Assembly (NCBI GenBank): GCA_017649645.1 | Contig: JAGCGK010000143.1 | Coordinates: forward strand, 62,001-126,000 | Length of the DNA: 64,000 nt | DNA from: Clostridiales bacterium | GTDB lineage: Bacteria > Bacillota > Clostridia > Saccharofermentanales > Saccharofermentanaceae | Direction: 5' to 3' | Part shown: positions 17,654 to 24,387 of the stretch, piece by piece | Layout of the letters: each line of letters begins with the position of its first letter | Position numbering within the stretch: the stretch's first letter is position 1 | Notes under the pieces: generated by a model | Database searches by the model: none | The model's input: only the letters and a program-made list of their open reading frames with translations | Told to the model about the DNA's origin: nothing | Made by a program: the position numbers and the translations under genes

Positions 17654-18634
17654 ATGAATAAGAAAGGTTCGATCGCCATAGAGGCATCTGTTGTTTTTAC
17701 GGTGTTTCTGATCATTTTATCTGTCTGTATCACTTCAATGAACATTCGAAAATGCGATATCGTTATGCAACAGGCAATTGACCAGACTACGGAAGACATA
17801 CAGATCCTGTTACCGTATACATCTATCGGGGCTGAAATGGTAAATACCTTAAACAGCGATCCTGTCATGGGACAAAACGCTGCCATGACATATGACTCGA
17901 TCTGTGCATTGTCCGAGAATCTCGAGACCCTTTTGGGTCACAGCATAGAAGAATTGGTCTTAAACGGTACCTTGGGAGAAGTAATCAGAGATGATATTGC
18001 TTCTGAGTATCGAAAACGGTCAGAAGACATTATCTTCAAACCGTCTGATATAGATGTTCATGTTAGTTTTAATGCAGATCTTAATGTAATAGATCTATAC
18101 GTAGAATATACCATCGAGACCTTATTTGGCGATATTGACCGTTCACATTATTCTGCTATCCCGTTTTACGGCCTGTATAATTCCTTGATCAATCACTTTG
18201 ATTATGATTCATCCGAAGAAGAGGATTCGGCTGACCCTTGGGGAATGAATAATTTTGACAGGGGAGAGTATTTTGAAGATAAGTACGGCTCCAATCTTCC
18301 GCATGTGTTTCCTGCGATCAATAAATTCGAAGATGGTAACTGTGAAAGCATAATGAGTATCGATCTGACCAAAGATACGTATCAGTCAGATTTCAGGATA
18401 AATGAGAGGATCAGTGAAAAACTCTCGGAATTGGACGAGTTTAACGGAGCTAATGTCAGTATTAACGGTGAAACTTACGTAATTGAAGAGAATGAGATAG
18501 TATCCAAGACTTTGACGATCATCATTCCCGAGAATTCGCCTCAATCAAGGGTAGAAAGCCTGGAAAACTCGATAAATGCGTACAGCAACGACAATATTAT
18601 TATAAATATTATTAAAGATAACACCTCATATTGA
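17654..18634 (+). CDS. TadE-like pseudopilin protein
   Basis: 326 residues. The N-terminus NKKGSIAIEAS is a near-canonical class III prepilin/TadE leader: basic, Gly at the cleavage point, Glu at +5, then ~20 hydrophobic residues. The remainder is an acidic, Asn/Asp/Ile-rich extracytoplasmic region with no motif I recognise. Third gene of the operon. No tadA ATPase, tadB/C platform, cpaA peptidase or flp pilin gene is present in the window, so the assembly machinery must lie elsewhere. Confidence 0.6.
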   Translation: MNKKGSIAIEASVVFTVFLIILSVCITSMNIRKCDIVMQQAIDQTTEDIQILLPYTSIGAEMVNTLNSDPVMGQNAAMTYDSICALSENLETLLGHSIEELVLNGTLGEVIRDDIASEYRKRSEDIIFKPSDIDVHVSFNADLNVIDLYVEYTIETLFGDIDRSHYSAIPFYGLYNSLINHFDYDSSEEEDSADPWGMNNFDRGEYFEDKYGSNLPHVFPAINKFEDGNCESIMSIDLTKDTYQSDFRINERISEKLSELDEFNGANVSINGETYVIEENEIVSKTLTIIIPENSPQSRVESLENSINAYSNDNIIINIIKDNTSY

Positions 18635-18645
18635 AAAAAATATTT

Positions 18646-18665
18646 CACTTTTACATATTAAAGTG
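18646..18665 (+). promoter_or_regulatory. inverted repeat CACTTT-8-AAAGTG upstream of the small membrane gene
   Basis: Six-bp perfect arms separated by 8 bp, about 70-90 bp upstream of the start at 18736. No T run follows. It could be an operator, perhaps for the TrpR-like regulator encoded two genes on; that link is only a guess. Confidence 0.3.
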
Positions 18666-18735
18666 ATACACTAATTTGTGCTATTTTGATAATTGGGTTA
18701 TCATAGTATAGATTTTTTTGTGGAGGTAAGCTTGC

Positions 18736-18966
18736 TTGAAATCTAATTCGACCGTTAGACGCCCATCTTTGGTTGATTCCGGAAACGGAAGCAGTTCTGA
18801 ATCTAAATCAGTCGGAGAGACACTTCGTAAGGCTAAAAGAGATCTTTTCTTCCGTCGTTGTCTGGTAGGTATCTTTCTTGTTTTGGTCATTACAGTTGTT
18901 GCTGCGTTGTTCATTCTTGGATATGTAAGTGACTTCGTTGATTTCATCATTGCCTGGGTTGAATAA
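18736..18966 (+). CDS. small single-pass membrane protein
   Basis: 76 residues. The N-terminal half is soluble, Ser-rich and basic. One strong hydrophobic helix (about residues 44-66) follows and the protein ends with a short FIIAWVE tail. The start is TTG at 18736, eight bases after GGAGGT; no ATG is near. It is two bases ahead of the YerC-like gene. I do not recognise the family. Confidence 0.6.
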   Translation: MKSNSTVRRPSLVDSGNGSSSESKSVGETLRKAKRDLFFRRCLVGIFLVLVITVVAALFILGYVSDFVDFIIAWVE

Positions 18967-18968
18967 AG

Positions 18969-19271
18969 ATGAACGATAAGATCAGAGATCCATATATTGA
19001 TATCTTTTATGATGCTATCCTTTCACTTAAGGATCGAAAAGAGTGTGACAATTTCTTCGAGGATATTTGCACAATCTCTGAGATCAAATCTATGGCACAG
19101 CGACTTCAAATAGCTGTTTTGCTTAATGAAGGTAAAACTTATACAGAGATCATTGATGAGACTAAAGTCAGTACGGCAACTATTTCCAGAGTAAATAAGT
19201 GCCTGGAATATGGTGCTGACGGATATAAAACAGTTTTGTCCAGGATCTCTCCTGAAATAGAAAATAAATAA
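18969..19271 (+). CDS. yerC: YerC/YecD family TrpR-like DNA-binding protein
   Basis: 100 residues with the TrpR-like helical fold. The pattern DLCTI-type helix, EIKSMAQRLQIAVLLNEGKTYTEI and the helix-turn-helix TKVSTATISRVNKCLEYGADGY is characteristic of the YerC/YecD family. TrpR itself represses tryptophan genes; YerC's role is not settled as far as I know. It lies between the small membrane gene and secA and is probably cotranscribed with both. Confidence 0.85.
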   Translation: MNDKIRDPYIDIFYDAILSLKDRKECDNFFEDICTISEIKSMAQRLQIAVLLNEGKTYTEIIDETKVSTATISRVNKCLEYGADGYKTVLSRISPEIENK

Positions 19272-19285
19272 TACGAGGTGTGGAG

Positions 19286-22093
19286 ATGGGAATTATTTCT
19301 TCAATATTCGGTACTCACAGTGATCACGAGATCAAAAGGATCATGCCGACAGTTAACAAAGTAATGGAGCTTGATGAGAGCTTTCAGAAACTTACTGATG
19401 AAGAATTGGTAGGAATGACACAAAAGCTTAAGGACAGACTTGCTAATGGCGAGACTTTGGATGATATCCTTCCTGAAGCATTTGCTACAGTCAGAGAAGC
19501 AGCTTCCAGAGTATTGGGAATCAAGCATTATAAAGTTCAGGTTATTGGTGGTATGATCTTGCACCAGGGACGTATTGCCGAGATGAAGACAGGTGAACGT
19601 AAGACACTCGTTGCTACACTTCCTGTTTACTTGAATGCTTTGACAGGTAAAGGCGTTCACGTTGTTACCGTAAACGACTACCTCGCAAAACGTGATAGTG
19701 AGTGGATGGGTAAGATCTATAAGTTCCTTGGTCTTTCTGTCGGACTTATCATTCATGATATCCCTACAAATGAACGTAAGGGCATGTATGCTTGTGATAT
19801 CGTTTATGGAACAAATAACGAATTTGGATTTGACTACCTTCGTGACAACATGGTTGTACGTAAGGACCAGATCGCACAGAGAGAACTCAATTATGCCATC
19901 GTTGACGAGGTTGATAGTATCTTGATCGATGAAGCTAGAACACCTCTCATCATTTCCGGTAGAGGAACGGAATCTTCCGATCTTTATCAGAAGGCAGATG
20001 ATTTTGTTAGGACACTTAAGAGATACACAGTTGTTGAGACTGACGATAAGGTTGACATGGACGAGATCGTTGGTGACTGTGACTATGTAGTTGATGAGAA
20101 AGCAAGTACTTCCGTTCTTACAGCTAACGGTGTACGTAAGGCTGAGAAATTCTTTAATGTTACCAACCTTTCAGATCCTGATAACTTCAACTTGCAGCAC
20201 TACGTAAATAACGCTCTTCGTGCTCACGGTAACTACAACAAAGACCAGCAGTATGTAGTTATGGATGGCGAAGTTATCATCGTTGATGACTTTACAGGTC
20301 GTTTGATGCCTGGTCGTCGTTATAGTGACGGTCTGCACCAGTCTATCGAGGCAAAAGAAGGCGTAAAGGTTGCTAATGAGAACAAGACTCTTGCAACAAT
20401 CACATTCCAGAACTTCTTCCGTATGTATTCCAAGATCGCAGGAATGACAGGTACAGCTTACACAGAGGAAGCCGAGTTCAGAGCTATCTATGGCCTTGAT
20501 GTTATTCAGATTCCTACAAACAGACCAATTGCACGTGTTGACGAGCACGATGCTGTATTTAAGACTCAGAATGGTAAGTATCAGGCAGTTCTTAAGGCTG
20601 TTATTGAAGCTCATAAGTCAGGTCAACCTGTTCTTGTCGGTACAGTTAACGTAGATAAGTCCGAGTTCTTGAGCAAGATGTTCACAAGAGCCGGCATCAA
20701 GCATAATGTATTGAATGCTAAGAACCACATGAGAGAAGCTGAGATCGTTGCTCAGGCCGGTCGTAAGGGTGCAGTTACTATCGCTACTAACATGGCTGGT
20801 CGTGGTACCGATATTCTTCTTGGTGGTAATGCAGAGTTCATGGCTAAGCAGGAAATGCGTAAACTCGGTTATTCTGATGAGTTGATCGAAGCATCCAATG
20901 CTCATAACGAAACAAGTGATGAAGTTATCATCGAAGCCAGACAGCGTTTCTCCGCTCTTAAGGACAAGTTCTCTAAGGACATTGCACCTGAAGCAGAAGA
21001 AGTTAGAAAAGCAGGCGGTCTTTTCATTGTCGGTACAGAAAGACATGAATCAAGACGTATCGATAACCAGCTCAGAGGACGTTCCGGTCGTCAGGGAGAC
21101 CCTGGACGCACGAAGTTCTATCTTGCTTTGGATGATGATCTTTTCAGAATCTTCGGTGGTGACAGAGTTACTAAGACATTCAACAGCTTGGGTGTTGATG
21201 AGACGATGGAGATCCAGACAGGTGTTGTATCCCGTTTGATCGAGTCTTCACAGAAAAAGCTTGAGGCTATTCACTTCGGTACTCGTAAGAACACACTCGA
21301 GTACGACGATGTTATGAATATTCAGCGTACTATTACATATGAGCAGAGACGTAAGGTAATCGACGGTGCTGATATGCACGATACATTCCTTAAGATGGTT
21401 CACAGAGTAGCTGAAAGAACAGTTTCTTCTTACTCTAACGACGGTAATCTTACTGTCAGCGATCAGTATGCTCTTGGTATGAAGATTGAGGACCTTTATG
21501 GTAATCTTCCTATCGTTGCAGAACTTAAGAGTAAGGAAGTTCTTGAAATATCTGCTACTGACATGATCGAGAGGATCAATGACGAGGCTGTTAAAGCTTT
21601 GGAAGAAAAAGAGAATGTCGTTACAAGCGAGATCTTCAGAGAAGCTGAGCGTGTTATCCTTCTTACAACAGTTGACTCTAAGTGGATGGATCATATCGAT
21701 GCAATGGATCAGCTCCGTACAAGCGTTGGTATGCGTGGTGTAGGTCAGCACGATCCGGTTGTTGAGTATAAGATGGAAAGTTCTCAGATGTTCGATGAGA
21801 TGAACGATTCTATCCAGGATGATGCTGTCAGACTTTTGATGAAGGGTGAATTCTCTGCTGAGAAGAGAGTTACAACTAAGTCAGCTGTCAGAAATCTTTC
21901 TGAAGGACACGGTAAGGAAGTTTCCAATGCTTCACAGATCCCTCCTGAAGCTAAGCAGGCACAGGGAGCTCAGGCAAGTGATAATGCACCGCTCCAGCCG
22001 GTCAAGAGAGATGCCAAGAAGGTTGGACGTAATGATCTTTGTCCATGTGGCAGCGGTAAAAAGTATAAAAATTGTTGTGGTAAAAATGAATAA
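19286..22093 (+). CDS. secA: preprotein translocase ATPase SecA, with Arg in the Walker A loop
   Basis: Motor of the Sec pathway. Domains in order: NBD1 (start to ~225 and ~380-420), preprotein cross-linking domain inserted, NBD2, helical scaffold/wing, and a C-terminal SEC-C zinc motif [55 protein letters not shown] and RGRSGRQGDPGR are intact. The Walker A segment, normally TGEGKT, reads TGERKT: codon 19598-19600 is CGT, giving Arg105 next to Lys106. Length 935 residues is longer than the B. subtilis protein, with inserts in both halves. ATG at 19286 is preferred over GTG at 19280, which overlaps the ribosome site. Confidence 0.95.
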   Translation: MGIISSIFGTHSDHEIKRIMPTVNKVMELDESFQKLTDEELVGMTQKLKDRLANGETLDDILPEAFATVREAASRVLGIKHYKVQVIGGMILHQGRIAEMKTGERKTLVATLPVYLNALTGKGVHVVTVNDYLAKRDSEWMGKIYKFLGLSVGLIIHDIPTNERKGMYACDIVYGTNNEFGFDYLRDNMVVRKDQIAQRELNYAIVDEVDSILIDEARTPLIISGRGTESSDLYQKADDFVRTLKRYTVVETDDKVDMDEIVGDCDYVVDEKASTSVLTANGVRKAEKFFNVTNLSDPDNFNLQHYVNNALRAHGNYNKDQQYVVMDGEVIIVDDFTGRLMPGRRYSDGLHQSIEAKEGVKVANENKTLATITFQNFFRMYSKIAGMTGTAYTEEAEFRAIYGLDVIQIPTNRPIARVDEHDAVFKTQNGKYQAVLKAVIEAHKSGQPVLVGTVNVDKSEFLSKMFTRAGIKHNVLNAKNHMREAEIVAQAGRKGAVTIATNMAGRGTDILLGGNAEFMAKQEMRKLGYSDELIEASNAHNETSDEVIIEARQRFSALKDKFSKDIAPEAEEVRKAGGLFIVGTERHESRRIDNQLRGRSGRQGDPGRTKFYLALDDDLFRIFGGDRVTKTFNSLGVDETMEIQTGVVSRLIESSQKKLEAIHFGTRKNTLEYDDVMNIQRTITYEQRRKVIDGADMHDTFLKMVHRVAERTVSSYSNDGNLTVSDQYALGMKIEDLYGNLPIVAELKSKEVLEISATDMIERINDEAVKALEEKENVVTSEIFREAERVILLTTVDSKWMDHIDAMDQLRTSVGMRGVGQHDPVVEYKMESSQMFDEMNDSIQDDAVRLLMKGEFSAEKRVTTKSAVRNLSEGHGKEVSNASQIPPEAKQAQGAQASDNAPLQPVKRDAKKVGRNDLCPCGSGKKYKNCCGKNE

Positions 22094-22120
22094 AGTCCGA
22101 GTTTTCGGACTTTTTTCTTT
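22092..22120 (+). terminator. terminator of secA
   Basis: Arms AAGTCCGA (22093-22100) and TCGGACTT (22105-22112) with a four-base loop, followed by a T-rich run. It begins right at the secA stop codon. Confidence 0.9.
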
Positions 22121-22144
22121 TCTTGAAAGAGCACTAATGTATTT

Positions 22145-22207
22145 ATGACAGATAGATTAGTATACCAGGCTATTGAAGAAAGAATGGATTTAACTGAAGT
22201 ATTCTAA
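22145..22207 (+). CDS. possible 20-codon micro-ORF between two terminators
   Basis: ATG to TAA, encoding 20 residues (MTDRLVYQAIEERMDLTEVF). The ribosome site upstream is weak (GAAAGAG, about 12 bases away). It lies between the secA terminator and a second terminator hairpin at 22216, so it forms an isolated tiny unit. It may be a real small protein, a regulatory leader peptide or the relic of a lost gene. I see no known family. Confidence 0.25.
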   Translation: MTDRLVYQAIEERMDLTEVF

Positions 22208-22211
22208 AAAA

Positions 22212-22243
22212 TGTGGGTCGGGTTTGTATCCGACCTATTTTTA
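22212..22243 (+). terminator. second terminator-like hairpin upstream of punA
   Basis: GGTCGG (22216-22221) and CCGACC (22230-22235) form a 6-bp G+C-rich stem followed by TATTTTTA. It ends about 30 bp before the punA start, so it may act as an attenuator for punA or end the micro-ORF transcript. Confidence 0.65.
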
Positions 22244-22271
22244 TAATAAAATATCTAGCGGAGGGTAGTTT

Positions 22272-23105
22272 ATGTTCGATAAAGAATCTTATTTGGCTTC
22301 GATCAATGAAGCATGTTCTTACATTTCTTCTCGTTTTGACATGACGGGAACAGATACTTGTATCGTTTTAGGCTCAGGTTTGGGTCCTTTTACAGACTTG
22401 GTCAAGTGTGTTAATAAGATCAGTTACGCTGATATACCTGGTTTTCCTACTACAACGGTTATTGGTCACAGCGGTGAATTGATCCTTGCTGATATTGAAG
22501 GTAAGAAGGTCATCCTTCTTTCCGGACGTTTTCATTACTATGAAGGTAATGATATGTCTGTTTGTACTTTCTATGTCAGAGTTCTTTCCAAACTTGGTAT
22601 TAAGAATCTAATTCTCACGAATGCAGCAGGCGGAATGCTTGACGGTATGGAGCCTTCAGATCTTATGGTCGTTACCGATCATATCTCGCTTTTTTGTGAG
22701 TCACCTTTGAGAGGCCCTAATCTTGATGAGTTTGGAGCTCGTTTTATCGATCAGTCTTTTGTTTACGATAAAGACAGGATCGCTCTTCTTAAGGCAACTG
22801 CTGAAAAGCTCGGGATCAAGCTTCATGAGGGCGTTTATTGTTATACCAAGGGTCCTCAGTATGAAACACCGGCCGAGATTAGATTGATCAAGAATCTTGG
22901 CGGAGGTGCCGTTGGAATGTCTACGGTTCCTGAGGCGATCGTAGCTTCGCACTGTGGAATGAAGGTAACTGCGGTATCCTGTATCACCAATCTTGCAGCC
23001 GGAATCAGTAAGACGGCTCTTAATCACGAAGAAGTACTTGCAAATGCAGCTAAGGCATCGACCAACAGTTGCAAGTTAGTATATGAATTTATCAAACAAC
23101 TGTAA
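22272..23105 (+). CDS. punA: purine nucleoside phosphorylase
   Basis: Splits inosine or guanosine with phosphate into base and ribose 1-phosphate in purine salvage. Trimeric (class I) family motifs are present: VLGSGLGPF phosphate loop, GHSGELI, LSGRFHYYEG, TNAAGGM, and the later GPQYETPAEIR and GMSTVPEAIVA with the Glu and Asn region that binds the base. 277 residues is usual. It starts after GCGGAGGG and ends with ahcY 11 bp further on. Together they could clear adenosine-derived products of methylation, although trimeric PNP favours inosine and guanosine. Confidence 0.92.
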   Translation: MFDKESYLASINEACSYISSRFDMTGTDTCIVLGSGLGPFTDLVKCVNKISYADIPGFPTTTVIGHSGELILADIEGKKVILLSGRFHYYEGNDMSVCTFYVRVLSKLGIKNLILTNAAGGMLDGMEPSDLMVVTDHISLFCESPLRGPNLDEFGARFIDQSFVYDKDRIALLKATAEKLGIKLHEGVYCYTKGPQYETPAEIRLIKNLGGGAVGMSTVPEAIVASHCGMKVTAVSCITNLAAGISKTALNHEEVLANAAKASTNSCKLVYEFIKQL

Positions 23106-23115
23106 GGAGAAAAAA

Positions 23116-24375
23116 ATGGAAGTTCCTTTTTATGACGTAAAAGACATTAATCTTGCACCTTCAGGTAAGAAGAAGATCGAGTGGGCTTATAAGAATATGC
23201 CTGTTCTCAGAGCTATCGAAAAAGAACTCATTGATGAACAGCCTTTCAAGGGTCTTAAGATCTCGGTATCAGTTCACGTTGAGGCTAAGACCGCTTGTCT
23301 TGCAAGAGCTTTGGCAAGGGGAGGTGCTGATGTAGCACTTACAGGATGTAATCCTCTTTCTACTCAGGATGATGTAGCTGCTGCACTTGCTGCGGACGGT
23401 ATGCATGTTTACACGATTCATGGTGATGATAATGAGAACTATATAAAGCACCTAGAGATGGCTTTGTCTTTTGGTCCTGATATCGTTATCGATGACGGCG
23501 GTGACTTTGCAATGCTCTTGCACTCGACACATAAGGAGCTTGTTCCTAAGATCATCGGCGGATGTGAGGAGACAACTACAGGTGTGCATAGACTTGAAAT
23601 CCTTGAAAAGGAGAACAAGCTTCTTTACCCGGTAGTAGCTGTTAATGATGCTCGTTGTAAGCATCTTTTCGATAACAGATTCGGTACAGGTCAATCTGTA
23701 TGGACTGCTATCATGGCTACCACAAATCTTGTAGTAGCAGGTAAGACTGTTGTAGTTGCAGGATACGGAATGTGCGGTCGTGGTGTAGCAATGAGAGCCA
23801 AAGGCCTTGGTGCTAAGGTTGTTGTTACAGAGATCGATCCTGTAAAAGCTTGCGAAGCTATTATGGAAGGCTACGAAGTAATGACAATGGATCAGGCTTC
23901 AAAGGTCGGAGACTTCTTCGTAACAGTAACAGGTTGCAAGGATGTTATTACCAAGAATCATTATCTGAATATGAAAGACGGTGCTGTCTGTTGTAACGCA
24001 GGTCACTTTGATTGTGAGGTTAACATCAAGGATCTTGAATCGATTGCCGTTAGTTCCGAGGAAGTCAGAAATAACATTATCGGTTATACGCTTGAGAATG
24101 GTAACAGGATCAACATCCTTGCAGAAGGACGTCTTGTTAATCTTGCTTCCGGTGATGGACATCCTGTTGAGATCATGGATATGAGTTTTGCTTTGCAGGC
24201 TCAGTCAGCAAGATATATAGCTAAGTATGGTAAGGAGCTTGAAAAGAAGGTTTATCAGACTCCTGAGATCATAGATAACCGTGTTGCAGAAATTCTTCTC
24301 GACACTAAGAATATTAGTATTGATGTACTTACTCCTGAACAGGAAAAATACATCAATTCATGGGATTTTGAATAA
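23116..24375 (+). CDS. ahcY: S-adenosylhomocysteine hydrolase
   Basis: Converts S-adenosylhomocysteine to adenosine and homocysteine, relieving inhibition of methyltransferases. Motifs: VHVEAKTACLA, GCNPLSTQDDVAAAL, DDGGD, EETTTGVHRL, and the NAD-binding VVAGYGMCGRGVA glycine-rich loop, followed by CNAGHFDCEV. About 419 residues, the short form without the internal insertion found in many proteobacterial and eukaryotic enzymes. ATG at 23116 follows AAGGAG, which overlaps the end of punA. Frame open upstream of this is inside punA. Confidence 0.93.
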   Translation: MEVPFYDVKDINLAPSGKKKIEWAYKNMPVLRAIEKELIDEQPFKGLKISVSVHVEAKTACLARALARGGADVALTGCNPLSTQDDVAAALAADGMHVYTIHGDDNENYIKHLEMALSFGPDIVIDDGGDFAMLLHSTHKELVPKIIGGCEETTTGVHRLEILEKENKLLYPVVAVNDARCKHLFDNRFGTGQSVWTAIMATTNLVVAGKTVVVAGYGMCGRGVAMRAKGLGAKVVVTEIDPVKACEAIMEGYEVMTMDQASKVGDFFVTVTGCKDVITKNHYLNMKDGAVCCNAGHFDCEVNIKDLESIAVSSEEVRNNIIGYTLENGNRINILAEGRLVNLASGDGHPVEIMDMSFALQAQSARYIAKYGKELEKKVYQTPEIIDNRVAEILLDTKNISIDVLTPEQEKYINSWDFE

Positions 24376-24387
24376 GGGGATACAATC

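Noticed and set aside
19301-21751. Several minus-strand open frames inside secA (up to 167 codons)
   Set aside because: All lie opposite conserved SecA domains; composition is that of reversed coding sequence, with no starts or ribosome sites.
22145-22207. Programmed-frameshift start of prfB after secA
   Set aside because: secA-prfB order is common in Firmicutes, but the short reading ends without an RF2-type frameshift site (CTTTGA) or a continuing RF2 frame.
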